NCBI GenBank assembly: GCA_934234215.1
Contig: CAKQHB010000004.1
Coordinates: 62,001-126,000 of the forward strand
Direction: 5' to 3'
From: an uncultured Cuneatibacter sp.
Lineage (GTDB): Bacteria; Bacillota; Clostridia; Lachnospirales; Lachnospiraceae
Length of the DNA: 64,000 nucleotides
A program made the translations under genes and the position numbers. Of the stretch, positions 44,147 through 53,194 are shown piece after piece. Each line of letters starts with the position of its first letter. Within the stretch, counting starts at the first letter, position 1. Below the pieces are notes generated by a model. It did no database searches, was not told the origin of the DNA, and worked only from the letters and a program-made list of their open reading frames with translations.

Positions 44147-45082
44147 TCACAGTACAAGTCTGGCTGCTCCGCAAATACCGGCATCATTGCCCAGCGTTGC
44201 CAGAGTTACCTCTGCATACTTCTCGGACAGGTGCATGTGCTCGTGATAATGACGCTCAATGATCTCCCGCAGATATTCTCCTGCCTTGGATACGCCACCA
44301 CCGATCACGAACATATCCGGATCCACCGCCAGAGACATATTTGCCATCGCAAGTCCCAGGTAATTGCCCAGGGTCTCCGCTGCCTGAATTGCAAGCGCAT
44401 CGCCCGCTTTCGCTGCATCGAATACTTCCTTTGCGCTGTTGCGATGTCCGCGCAGGCTAGACGGCTCATCGTGCTCTTCCAAAAGCTTCGCTGCGATCGT
44501 CGTCACGCCAGTTGCAGAACCATACTGCTCCAGACAACCGCGATTGCCGCAGTTACAGGTCCGGGTTTCGTCCGGATTGACTGTCATATGGCCAAGCTCA
44601 CCGCCCAGTCCTCGTCTTCCGGCGATCATCTTTCCATTCAGAATAATTCCGCCGCCAACGCCGGTTCCCAATGTCAGCATAACAAGACTCTCTGCGCCGC
44701 GACCGCTTCCCAGCCACTGCTCACCCAGCGCTGCTACGTTTGCATCGTTGCCGACCTTCACCGGAATTCCACCTAACATCGGGGACAGAACATTTGCCGG
44801 CCACATCTTCTTCCAGCCGAGATTTACGCATACTTCTACGAATCCCTCTTCATTGACCGGACCGGGAACGCCGATACCAACGCCGCTCACTTCCTCCAGA
44901 TCAATGTTCTCTTCTCCCAGCTCCTTACGGATCGAAGCTGCAATATCGCTGAGAATGAACTCGCCGCCATTCTCCTTGCGGGTGCGAACTTCCCACTTTT
45001 TCTGAATATTTCCCTCTAATGTAAACAGTCCCATCTTAACGCTGGTTCCGCCAACGTCTACGCCAATCGCATACTTTTTCAT
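44147..45082 (-). CDS. glcK: ROK-family glucokinase
   Basis: 311 aa. ATP motif IGVDVGGTSVKMGLF, substrate block GIGVPGPVNEEG, VGNDANVAALGE and LGTGVGGGIILNGK, then the ROK zinc/structural motif CNCGNRGCLEQYGSATG. It phosphorylates glucose to glucose-6-phosphate, feeding glycolysis and, through CcpA signalling, catabolite control. It is encoded 88 bp downstream of a sugar nucleotidyltransferase gene. A GGAGTG-AGAA-CGCTCC stem abuts the ribosome site. Confidence 0.93.
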   Translation of the reverse strand: MKKYAIGVDVGGTSVKMGLFTLEGNIQKKWEVRTRKENGGEFILSDIAASIRKELGEENIDLEEVSGVGIGVPGPVNEEGFVEVCVNLGWKKMWPANVLSPMLGGIPVKVGNDANVAALGEQWLGSGRGAESLVMLTLGTGVGGGIILNGKMIAGRRGLGGELGHMTVNPDETRTCNCGNRGCLEQYGSATGVTTIAAKLLEEHDEPSSLRGHRNSAKEVFDAAKAGDALAIQAAETLGNYLGLAMANMSLAVDPDMFVIGGGVSKAGEYLREIIERHYHEHMHLSEKYAEVTLATLGNDAGICGAARLVL

Positions 45083-45129
45083 GCTAACCTCTATTCCGGA
45101 GCGTTCTCACTCCTTTTTTCTTATAGCAA

Positions 45130-45154
45130 AGGCAGGAGTCTTCACTCCTGCCCC
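45130..45154 (-). terminator. hairpin between nucleotidyltransferase and glucokinase genes
   Basis: GGCAGGAGT-GAAG-ACTCCTGCC, a 9-bp perfect stem followed by TTTGCT on the minus strand; a weak terminator or attenuator. Confidence 0.6.
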
Positions 45155-45170
45155 GGCATAAACACGTTCT

Positions 45171-46097
45171 TTACTTCCAGAGCTGCTCCGGATAAATACC
45201 GTCTTCTTTCATCTTTGCAATGGATGCCATGACAACCGGCTTGTCCTCTGCATATGTAACGCCAAACCACTTATCTGCAGAATGAAGTACATCTACCGTT
45301 GCCTTGCCTTCCTTGATCAGATCACCCACAATATTCGGGATCAGGAACTCTGCCTTCATCGGATTCTTCGGAACATCCTCGTTCATGAAGGTCTTCATGC
45401 GGCTCTCCAGCTCTGCAAACAGAGACGGATTAAAGCCCCAGAAATTCATGGAAACGGTGGTATTCATCGGAATCGGCTTGTAATCCTCGCCATTCTGGTT
45501 GTACTTTGCATTCTCCTCGTTGTCCTTCTCGATATGCATGCACTCCCAAACATTTGTCAGATGACCGGTTTCATTTGTCTCGCAGACACCACGGGTAACG
45601 TAACCGTTATCTGTCAAAGTGTTGCCCAGACGATAACCAACCATGCTGTAGCGGTACTTATCATCGTCTTCCTGCTTCATCAGCTGCTCATACATGACGC
45701 GGAATGCATCTCTGCCATAAAAATCATCTGCGTTGATTACCATGAACGGACCATCAATCACATCCTTGCAGCACAAAATCGCATGACCGGTACCAAGAGG
45801 CTTTACTCTGCCCTCCGGAACGGTGCATCCCTCGGGAATACACTCGTCTAATTCCTGGAATACATACTTTACTTCCAGCTGCTTCTCCAGACGGTTGCCG
45901 ATTGCTTCCTTGAAATCCTTCTCGATGGCACGCTTGATAATAAATACGACCTTCTCAAATCCAGCCTGTACCGCATCGTATACGGAAAAGTCCATAATAA
46001 TATGTCCCTGCGGATCCATCGGATCAATCTGCTTCAGTCCACCATAACGACTGCCCATTCCGGCTGCCATAATCACCAGTGTAGGTTTCTTACTCAT
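45171..46097 (-). CDS. sugar-1-phosphate nucleotidyltransferase family protein
   Basis: 308 aa with VIMAAGMGSRYGGLKQIDPMD (the nucleotide-binding GxGxRxxxxK loop), GTGHAILCCKDVIDGPFMVINADDFYG (metal Asp) and TTVSMNFWGFNPS. The fold is that of UTP-glucose or NDP-sugar pyrophosphorylases, but it is not GalU. In related clostridial genomes such proteins are just called nucleotidyltransferase. A pairing with glucokinase suggests glucose activation (inference). The leader contains a CCGC/GCGG hairpin before AAGGGATG. Confidence 0.85.
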   Translation of the reverse strand: MSKKPTLVIMAAGMGSRYGGLKQIDPMDPQGHIIMDFSVYDAVQAGFEKVVFIIKRAIEKDFKEAIGNRLEKQLEVKYVFQELDECIPEGCTVPEGRVKPLGTGHAILCCKDVIDGPFMVINADDFYGRDAFRVMYEQLMKQEDDDKYRYSMVGYRLGNTLTDNGYVTRGVCETNETGHLTNVWECMHIEKDNEENAKYNQNGEDYKPIPMNTTVSMNFWGFNPSLFAELESRMKTFMNEDVPKNPMKAEFLIPNIVGDLIKEGKATVDVLHSADKWFGVTYAEDKPVVMASIAKMKEDGIYPEQLWK

Positions 46098-46235
46098 TGT
46101 ATCATCCCTTTCTGCGGCCGCAAACTCCCCTCGCGGTCACATCCTGTATTGGTATCATTTTACTAATTTTTCCGACAAAAGTAAACCCTAATCTTTTGAA
46201 GACGCTACTTTGCAGTATAGAGTTTCTTGTTAATA

Positions 46236-46420
46236 GTTGAAAGGCAGAATAGAAGTTCCGTGTTATGCGACTGTTTTCTGTTCCACCCGTGCGTCACATT
46301 TCGCCATGAGCAGCAAACTCGCCTTTCAGGCTCAAACAGTGCTGCTCATTGGCGGTTCCGCACAGCCTCCACGACGAAAACATCGCAATTAACACGTACA
46401 CTTCTATTCTGCCTTCCAAC
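46236..46420. repeat. long-hairpin repeat, copy 5
   Basis: Outer arms GTTGAAAGGCAGAATAGAAG / CTTCTATTCTGCCTTCCAAC; on the minus strand the core reads TTTGAGCCTGAAAGGCGAGTTT flanked by GCCAATGAGCAGCA/TGCTGCTCATGGC. It belongs to the same family as copies at 5.0, 36.1 and 62.0 kb. Confidence 0.8.
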
Positions 46421-46565
46421 TCTCCAAAAAATCTCTCCGCAGAGAAGCATCTTCTCCACGACAGACGTTCGCCAGATGCCACACATCTCTGAGCGCCGGT
46501 CGCTTACTATAAATTTTCTCTCTAAGTATTCGTAAAGCATCTATTTTTTACTTTTCAGCCGAATA

Positions 46566-46605
46566 TTTGAGATTTTTCTCATATTTTGGCTCGAAATCTC
46601 AAAAT
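46566..46605. repeat. inverted repeat in the 46.1-46.8 kb gap
   Basis: TTTGAGATTT and AAATCTCAAA arms with a 20-base spacer. The 46.1-46.8 kb gap otherwise holds long-hairpin copies 5 and 6 and no gene. Confidence 0.55.
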
Positions 46606-46680
46606 CATCTGTTTTACGCAAGCCGCAGTGACTTTGTTGAAAACACGAGACGGCAGCAGTTAAGCAATTCATGTCATCAT

Positions 46681-46798
46681 GAGGATCGCGTCGCAATATT
46701 TGTACTGAACCGCCACCGAGCGGAACTGTTTGAGTCCGAAGGACGAGTTTTCCGCGAATGGCGGCTAAAAAAAGTACAAAAATTCTACCGCATCCTCC
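46681..46798. repeat. long-hairpin repeat, copy 6
   Basis: A 118-bp hairpin with arms GAGGAT...TTTGTAC / GTACAAA...ATCCTC, CGCC/GGCGG and core TGAGTCCGAAGGACGAGTTT. Its right arm covers the last codons and stop of the DUF1653 gene. Confidence 0.8.
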
Positions 46799-47360
46799 CC
46801 GTCTCAAATCTCGCCACAGTCGCCAGACACCGCTCCAAACTCACGATTCTCTCCTCCAGCACGCCGTCCGGCACTTGCACATCCAATGCTGCCGCCATTG
46901 AGTCGATGATGTGATCGTTCAGCAGATCTTTTGCGGACTGCAGCAATTCCAGTCGGTCTTTTGCATTGTCAAGGTCGAGAAATTCCATGAGCAATGCCTG
47001 ACTGTCCGCGGGTACATTCGTGCTGTTTCTCGTACTTTCGGACTGCTTTCCATCTGCAGCTGTTGTCACTGCGCCGGCTGTCGCGGTGGCTGCTCCTCCT
47101 GTATTTTCGGGAGAGAAATCCTCGTCCTCCTCCGGTGCGATTTTTGCAAAGCGGGGTTGTCCAGCGTATTCCGGATATTTTTCTGCGTCTACCTGTTCGA
47201 GGAACATCGCCAGCGGACGCACAAACAGTCCGTAAGAACCGTACAATGCCTGATACACGACCATCGGCTCTTCCGTCTCGGTGTGGGTTGCAACTCCGAC
47301 GATCTGATATTCTTTTCCTTTAAAATGGCGATAGCGCTCGCCCGGTTTCGGTTTTCTCAT
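46785..47360 (-). CDS. DUF1653 domain protein
   Basis: 191 aa. The first 70 residues match DUF1653 (RYRHFKGKEYQIVGVATHTETEEPMVVYQALYGSYGLFVRPLAMFLEQV). The remainder has an Ala/Thr-rich linker (about 85-115) and a helical C-terminal domain (QALLMEFLDLDNAKDRLELLQSA). It overlaps the phosphatase gene by 4 bp (ATGA), implying coupling. Its C-terminus (FETGRMR) is encoded within a long-hairpin repeat, so insertion of the repeat may have set the present stop. Function unknown. Confidence 0.85.
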   Translation of the reverse strand: MRKPKPGERYRHFKGKEYQIVGVATHTETEEPMVVYQALYGSYGLFVRPLAMFLEQVDAEKYPEYAGQPRFAKIAPEEDEDFSPENTGGAATATAGAVTTAADGKQSESTRNSTNVPADSQALLMEFLDLDNAKDRLELLQSAKDLLNDHIIDSMAAALDVQVPDGVLEERIVSLERCLATVARFETGRMR

Positions 47361-48520
47361 AGCTTTTCCCTCCAGAATCCCGGAAGATGACGATCTTCTC
47401 CCGGCAGTCTCTCATAACGACCCTCATACCATCCGCTGATTCCATCTTTTTTGATGATCGCGCCGATGCTTGTCTCACACACAAGCGATGCCTGATCGCC
47501 TGCCTGCACACACAGCTTCGTATCCGTGCTGTCTTCCACATGCCAGAGAACGGTGCCCACTGTCAGCATTTCCGGATACAGATATTCCGTCGGCACCCAC
47601 ATTTCACGACCGGAGCTGCATTGACGGATGCGGCTCACATCATCCCGCTGCGCCAGAACATCCACGATGTTTTCACTCCAGGTGATGTTGTAATTCTCGG
47701 TGCTGCCTTGCTGATCGTCCAACAGACGGATCTGGGGATAATCATCGTATGCAACCCACGAAGCATTCTCACCGCTCTCGCCATTTAAGACGAGACAATT
47801 CAACTGCCCATCCCGCTTCAGCACATTGCCGCCATCGATAGAATAGATTTTCCGCTTTTTATCCAGGATCGGGGAGGCATTTTGCCCCTCATGCTGATAC
47901 AGAACGACCGGCCAATGTCCGACAATGCAAAATCGATCCGAAAAAGAGACTTCCTGCTCATAAAACGCTTTGGTATCCATAACGCGGAAGCGATCTTGCT
48001 GCTCCAGCGGCACATCCGGCTGCACTCCCGCGTGCACAAACAGCAGATGATCCGTCAAAATCATATTGGGAAGTGTCCGCAGCCACTCCAGCTCCATGCG
48101 GAAGCGCCGCTGCACCTCCTGCACCAGCCCTTCCATGTCGGAATCAGCTGTGACCGGCGGTGCAACTGTCTCGATCATCTCATTTAATAAGCTGTTTTTG
48201 CGATGCAGCAGATAATCTTTCAAATGTCCTCTGTGATCGGGTGCCAACATAAACTGCCACAGTCCTTCACAGTTGCCGCAGATCGGGTATACGTTGCGAG
48301 TGTGCTGCAGCTCCATCACATAATGCAGCAGATCCAGACTGCGAGGGCCTTTTTCCAACATGTCTCCCACAAGGAACAGCACATCGTCCTCTCCGAATCC
48401 CACTTTTTCTAACAGACGCTGCAAATATTCCAAATTTCCATGTACATCACTGATCGCCAAAATCCTCTGATTTTCCGGCAAATGAAGCCGGACAATGCGC
48501 GGCATTCGGTCTTGGTTCAT
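47357..48520 (-). CDS. PPP-type metallophosphoesterase with C-terminal extension
   Basis: 387 aa. N-terminal phosphatase domain: ILAISDVHGNLEYL, FLVGDMLEKG, YPICGNCEG (GNxE in place of GNHE), LLFVHAGVQP and CIVGHWPVV, then YSIDGGNVLK. The pattern is that of bacterial serine/threonine or ApaH-like phosphatases. The last 110 residues (about 275-387: REMWVPTEYLY, GWYEGRYERLPGE) form a beta-rich extension, possibly SH3-like. Start ATG 48520 follows a GGAGAGAAGAAAGA site. It is translated just before, and overlaps, the DUF1653 gene. Confidence 0.85.
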   Translation of the reverse strand: MNQDRMPRIVRLHLPENQRILAISDVHGNLEYLQRLLEKVGFGEDDVLFLVGDMLEKGPRSLDLLHYVMELQHTRNVYPICGNCEGLWQFMLAPDHRGHLKDYLLHRKNSLLNEMIETVAPPVTADSDMEGLVQEVQRRFRMELEWLRTLPNMILTDHLLFVHAGVQPDVPLEQQDRFRVMDTKAFYEQEVSFSDRFCIVGHWPVVLYQHEGQNASPILDKKRKIYSIDGGNVLKRDGQLNCLVLNGESGENASWVAYDDYPQIRLLDDQQGSTENYNITWSENIVDVLAQRDDVSRIRQCSSGREMWVPTEYLYPEMLTVGTVLWHVEDSTDTKLCVQAGDQASLVCETSIGAIIKKDGISGWYEGRYERLPGEDRHLPGFWREKL

Positions 48521-48540
48521 TCTTTCTTCTCTCCATCTAA

Positions 48541-48584
48541 CTCGGAAGGGGCTGCTCCCTCTCCGGAAACAGCCCCTGCTTATC
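48541..48584 (-). terminator. hairpin after the transketolase gene
   Basis: AGGGGCTG / CAGCCCCT 8-bp stem with a 24-base interval, 86 bp past the tkt stop. No T-run follows on the minus strand, so it may be a leader hairpin of the phosphatase gene instead. Confidence 0.45.
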
Positions 48585-48669
48585 TGTTTTTCTAGGAAAC
48601 TACTCTGCATTTCCTACTTAATCGTATCGCACAAAGCAATCTTCTCACTGCTTTGACGCCTGCATTTCT

Positions 48670-50658
48670 TTACAGAATGCTCTTTACAGTCTTTACAACA
48701 TTCTCAGTTGTGAAGCCATATTCCTCAAACAGCTTGGAGTACGGTGCGCTTGCGCCAAAGTGATCCATACCGATCACTGCGCCGTCCAGACCAACGTACT
48801 TGCCCCAGCCGAATGTGCTCAGAGCTTCTACTGCAACACGCTTGCGAACTGCCTTCGGCAGAACGGATTCCTTGTACTCTTCGGACTGCTCCTCAAATAC
48901 ATCCATACAAGGCATGCTGACCACGCGCACATCAACGCCTTCTTTTGCAAGCTCAGCCTTTGCGCCAACTGCCCACTGTACTTCGGAACCGGAAGCGATG
49001 ATGATTGCATCCGGAACTTCCTTTGTGGAATCTTCCAGAACGTAGCCACCCTTCAATGCTTCCTTGGAGGAACCAGCCAGCTGAGGCAGATTCTGTCTGG
49101 TCAGTGCCAGAGCGGTAGGAGTCTTCTCGGAAGTCAGAGCTGCGTACCATGCAGCAGCGGTCTCGGTTGCATCTGCCGGACGGAATACATGGAAGTTCGG
49201 CAGGGAACGAAGCATTGCCAGCTGCTCGATCGGCTCATGGGTCGGACCATCTTCACCAACACCGATGCTGTCGTGAGTGAAGACGTAGGTGATCGGCAGT
49301 CCCATGATCGCGGACAGACGAGCCATCGGCTTTGTATAGTCACTGAATACGAAGAAGGTTGCAACGTAAGGCTTTAATCCACCGTGCAGTGCCAGTCCAT
49401 TGCCCATCGCTGCCATGGAGATCTCACGTACACCAAAGTGCATGTTGCGTCCCTCGCGGTGTGCCGGGCTGAAGTATTCTTCGCCCTTCATAACGGTCTT
49501 ATTGGAAGGAGACAGGTCCGCAGATCCACCGAACAGGTTCGGAAGAACGTCCTTTGCACGGTTCAGCATCTCGCCGGACAGATTTCTCGTTGCCTGAGGC
49601 TTATCCTCGTATGCCCAGTACTCTTCGCTGTCATACAGCTTCTTTGCAGCATCGGCATCGTAATACTGATCCCACAGATCCTTCATCTCCGGATACTTTG
49701 CGCAGTAATCTGCGAACAGAGCATTCCACTTTTCTTCTGCGGCTGCGCCCTTCTTTGCCAGCTCCTGATAATGAGCATATACCTCATCCGGTACATAGAA
49801 CGGCTCCATGGACGGCCACTGCAGATATTCCTTCATGGCCTTGACATTCTCTTCGCCAAGAGGCTCACCATGTGCGGCAGGGGTACCCATCTTTGCCGGG
49901 CAGCCATAACCGATCGTCGTCTTTACGGTAATAAAGGAAGGACGAGTCTTATCTGCCTTTGCCTCTTCAATCGCTGCTGCGATCTCTTCCAGATTGTTGC
50001 CGTCTTCTACGGTCAGAGTCTGGAAACCAAATGCCTGCATACGCATCTGTACGTTCTCAGTGAATGCGATATCTGTGCTTCCCTCGATGGAGATACCGTT
50101 GGAATCGTACAGAACGATCAGCTTGCCAAGCTTCTGAGTGCCTGCCAGAGAGAATGCCTCAGAGGAAATGCCCTCCATCATACATCCATCTCCACCAAGT
50201 ACGAATGTATAGTGATCGACTACCGGATAACCCTCTTTGTTAAATACAGCTGCCAGGTGCTCTTCTGCCATCGCCATACCAACTGCCATGCCCATACCAG
50301 CGCCCAGAGGACCGGTCGTTGCTTCTACACCAACGGTGTGACCGTACTCCGGATGTCCGGGAGTCAGAGACCCCCACTGACGGAAGCTTGCCAGATCTTC
50401 TTTGCTCAGGTTGCCATAACCATACAGATGAAGAAGAGAGTATAACAGTGTGGAACCATGTCCGCCGGAAAGGATGAACCGGTCACGGTTCGGCCACTTC
50501 GGATTCTTCGGATTGTGGTTCATGTGGTTGCCCCACAGTTCGTATGCAACTGCCGCACAGCCAAGCGGCAGGCCCGGATGACCGGATTTTGCTTTCTGAA
50601 CTGCATCTGCAGCCAATACTCGAATTGCATTTACAGACATTGTTTCAATGTTGCCCAT
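48670..50658 (-). CDS. tkt: transketolase
   Basis: 662 aa, the full-length enzyme of the non-oxidative pentose phosphate pathway. Thiamine diphosphate motif VLGGDGCMMEGISSEAFSLAGT ... VLYDSN; substrate residues in SGGHGSTLLYSLLHL, GPLGAGMGMAVG and FTHDSIGVGEDGPTHEP; C-terminal TLPNFHV-like LRSLPNFHVFRPAD. Codon bias is strong, as for a highly expressed gene. The leader has a TCCTGC-AGAG-GCAGGA stem before AGGAGG. It would receive pentose phosphates from nucleoside and galacturonate catabolism. Confidence 0.96.
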   Translation of the reverse strand: MGNIETMSVNAIRVLAADAVQKAKSGHPGLPLGCAAVAYELWGNHMNHNPKNPKWPNRDRFILSGGHGSTLLYSLLHLYGYGNLSKEDLASFRQWGSLTPGHPEYGHTVGVEATTGPLGAGMGMAVGMAMAEEHLAAVFNKEGYPVVDHYTFVLGGDGCMMEGISSEAFSLAGTQKLGKLIVLYDSNGISIEGSTDIAFTENVQMRMQAFGFQTLTVEDGNNLEEIAAAIEEAKADKTRPSFITVKTTIGYGCPAKMGTPAAHGEPLGEENVKAMKEYLQWPSMEPFYVPDEVYAHYQELAKKGAAAEEKWNALFADYCAKYPEMKDLWDQYYDADAAKKLYDSEEYWAYEDKPQATRNLSGEMLNRAKDVLPNLFGGSADLSPSNKTVMKGEEYFSPAHREGRNMHFGVREISMAAMGNGLALHGGLKPYVATFFVFSDYTKPMARLSAIMGLPITYVFTHDSIGVGEDGPTHEPIEQLAMLRSLPNFHVFRPADATETAAAWYAALTSEKTPTALALTRQNLPQLAGSSKEALKGGYVLEDSTKEVPDAIIIASGSEVQWAVGAKAELAKEGVDVRVVSMPCMDVFEEQSEEYKESVLPKAVRKRVAVEALSTFGWGKYVGLDGAVIGMDHFGASAPYSKLFEEYGFTTENVVKTVKSIL

Positions 50659-50744
50659 GTAAGTATCCTCCTACATTTTATGTGTTTTAGGCGGTTCCTG
50701 CCTCTGCAGGACGCCGCTGTATTGCCCTAGGTAAGACAAAAAAA

Positions 50745-52007
50745 TCAGTGCATCACTGCCTTCTGCAGCATACCGTTTCCAATGAGGTAGTATGTCTTTT
50801 TGTCCATTCCGGGAACTACCGCAGACAGATCATATCCAGTGTCTTCCTGATACTTTAAACTGCCGTCCGCATTATAGATCCGGAATCCTTTTTCATTATA
50901 CACCAAAATCTCGCTTCCGACAAATTCTATTTTTGAAAAATCCTCCGAAAAATCAATCTCCCGCTGTACTTCTCCCGCGCCATTATATACGGTCAGATGT
51001 GCTGCCGTGCCTTTTTCCTCCGGCACTGTCACAACGCCCACCTGATCGTCTCCGTAAAAGACTTTTGTGATCTCATCTTCCACGGTATATTCCTGCACGA
51101 CCTTCGGCTTTAACTGATTTTTCAGCGAATAAAACGTCAGCAATTTGTCGCCGAATGCCACCGCCTGCGTCTCATTCAGATATGTCACTCGCGGTACCAT
51201 CGTGTCTTCATACTGCTCAAAACCACCTACGATACGGTCCACCATATCCTGTCCGACATCAAAATTATAAAAGACGACTTTGTTTTTCAGTGTTGCATTT
51301 TCGACGTAAACGTAAGACACCATCAGCTGCTCGCCGCTCTGAGATACTGCAAGATCCAGCGGATATCCATCGCCCTGCAGACGGGTCTTGATCTCGATGT
51401 CTAACTTCTTGCCGGTGTGATCGTAAAAGGACACATACTCTGCTCGCGTATCCTCCTGAATGACTACCGCCATGCCCTGTCCCGCAAGTGTCATACGCAT
51501 GATCGGGGACGATGTCTGGATCTGTCCCTGCTTACCGCCCGCATTGCAGATGATGAGGTCGATACCGCCCTGATCGCAGATCGCTGCATATTCTCCGCAG
51601 ATCACTGCTGTCGGATTCGACATCTCGTAGCTCTCTGTCCACATAACGGTGCCGTCCTGAGCCACATAGCTGGCGGAATTGCGTCCATACACAAGCAGTC
51701 CATCCGCAAATCCCACCGCACCTTCAAAGCTCGATGCTTCTACGGTCTGACTCCAGGACACAGTCATGCTGCGATACGTCCGGCTTCGGTCGATAAAATA
51801 CCACACCGCAGCGCCAATCACAAGCACCAGCACAACCGCCAATATGATCAATCTCCGCTTGCGCTTATGCGCCCGGATTTCTTTTTCAAAATCCCGGTTT
51901 AGAAACCGCTCTTCCGAATCCTCCGTCTGCTCTTCTTCATTGACAAGCATGCCTTTTCGAAGGTTTCTTTTTTGTTCTTCTCTATCTGTAAAGTTCTGAT
52001 TCTCCAT
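50745..52007 (-). CDS. DUF5711 family membrane-anchored beta-propeller-like protein
   Basis: 420 aa. A 50-residue acidic/basic cytoplasmic N-terminus (ENQNFTDREEQKRNLRKGML) precedes one membrane helix (RLIILAVVLVLVIGAAVWYF, about 53-72) and an extracytoplasmic domain of repeating beta strands (GFADGLLVYGRNSASYVAQDGTV; YEMSNPTAVICGEYAAICDQGG; AVVIQEDTRAEYVSFYDHTGKKL), resembling a WD/PQQ-type propeller. This is the DUF5711 layout known from Lachnospiraceae; the role is unknown. It precedes tkt by 87 bp and follows another membrane-anchored hypothetical gene by 78 bp. Confidence 0.8.
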   Translation of the reverse strand: MENQNFTDREEQKRNLRKGMLVNEEEQTEDSEERFLNRDFEKEIRAHKRKRRLIILAVVLVLVIGAAVWYFIDRSRTYRSMTVSWSQTVEASSFEGAVGFADGLLVYGRNSASYVAQDGTVMWTESYEMSNPTAVICGEYAAICDQGGIDLIICNAGGKQGQIQTSSPIMRMTLAGQGMAVVIQEDTRAEYVSFYDHTGKKLDIEIKTRLQGDGYPLDLAVSQSGEQLMVSYVYVENATLKNKVVFYNFDVGQDMVDRIVGGFEQYEDTMVPRVTYLNETQAVAFGDKLLTFYSLKNQLKPKVVQEYTVEDEITKVFYGDDQVGVVTVPEEKGTAAHLTVYNGAGEVQREIDFSEDFSKIEFVGSEILVYNEKGFRIYNADGSLKYQEDTGYDLSAVVPGMDKKTYYLIGNGMLQKAVMH

Positions 52008-52085
52008 GTATCCTCCCGACTGTTTTGACGAGGAATCCTGCCGGGCAGGATTCTGTTTCCAGTATAGTACATCTTTCCTCTTCCA

Positions 52086-53000
52086 TCAAGGGAAAGCTTC
52101 GGAAGATTCCGTCTCTGCCGCCGTTCCCCCGGCAAGCTCCGCAAACACCGACTGCACCTGCGCCACCCGCTCCGGATGTCCGTAAAATAAAATCCCCGCC
52201 GCCAACGCCAACAGCAGTCCTACCGCCACTGCCCGGCGCTTCCATACTGCAAGCGGCGGCTCCTGTTCCGGCTTTTCCTCCATGCGCATCTGTCCTTGTT
52301 TTTCTGACTGCTTCGATGTCCAGCCACGGAAAAAGGCAGGCTCCGCACTCTGCTGCGGCCATGCGGGTGTCGGCTGCTCTCTCCTTTGCTCCGGCGCTGC
52401 CTGATTTTCAGGCGAGTGCATCGAAGCTGCTGCTTCTACCGGAACCCGTTTTCGGATCTGTTCCTCCGCAATCCGCGATTCTTCCCGCAGCAAATACTCC
52501 TGCATCGCGATATTGCGCTGGAAAAAAATAAAAAAACCGCCGCATGAGTACAGCTTTCCTCCTCTCTGCACCAGAAACGACACTTCCTCTCCGGTGTCCA
52601 GATACAAAAGTTCTCCTGTCTCCGCAAAAAAGACGTCCTGAATATTTTGCAGATTCACAAGAGGCGGCACATAATTCTCCTTTGCCCGCACAAACCAGCC
52701 GCACACATCCATTGCCGGAAAATATTCCTCCCGCATCTGTCTGATCTGTTTCCAGACGCCCTGCCCGAACCGAATCTGTTCTCCGTTCCACGCACCTTCT
52801 GTCTCAATCGCTCCAAACACATAGTAACAGGGAATCCCATCCTGCATCAGTTTTCTTCCGTAAAAAACACCGACGCGCACTCCGTCCGGTTCCGGCGCCT
52901 GCAGGTTATGTACATAAGTATAAGCATATTCCTCCAGATAAATCCGAATGCCTCGCTCCGGAACCCCCATCTGCCGCACACTCTTTGGATACGTTTCCAT
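52086..53000 (-). CDS. JAB/MPN-like protein with C-terminal membrane anchor
   Basis: 304 aa. The N-terminal domain (1-160) has RQMGVPERGIRIYLEEYAYTY, GVFYGRKLMQDGIPCYYVFGAIET and YFPAMDVCGWFVRAKE, an order of strands similar to JAB/MPN domains, but the HxH metal pair is absent, so it would be inactive. A Pro/Glu/Gln-rich linker follows (about 190-255) and then one membrane helix (AVAVGLLLALAAGILFYG) with a short acidic tail. Start ATG 53000 after GGAGACAGG. It is divergent from yyaC. Proteins of this layout recur in Lachnospiraceae; I infer a sporulation or envelope link from neighbours only. Confidence 0.65.
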   Translation of the reverse strand: METYPKSVRQMGVPERGIRIYLEEYAYTYVHNLQAPEPDGVRVGVFYGRKLMQDGIPCYYVFGAIETEGAWNGEQIRFGQGVWKQIRQMREEYFPAMDVCGWFVRAKENYVPPLVNLQNIQDVFFAETGELLYLDTGEEVSFLVQRGGKLYSCGGFFIFFQRNIAMQEYLLREESRIAEEQIRKRVPVEAAASMHSPENQAAPEQRREQPTPAWPQQSAEPAFFRGWTSKQSEKQGQMRMEEKPEQEPPLAVWKRRAVAVGLLLALAAGILFYGHPERVAQVQSVFAELAGGTAAETESSEAFP

Positions 53001-53194
53001 CCTGTCTCCACCTTTCTGTCTTCCTTCGGGGGACACTTTCCCACTTCTGTATGCTAGCAGATTTCCACTGCGGAGTTTGTCGAATCCACAGCGAAGCTTT
53101 TCTTTATTCATCGCAATTTTCGCGGTCACTTTTTTCCTCTGACTGCATATACCTGTAAAAATCCGGCTACCATCGGAAAAAGGAGGTTCCCGCT

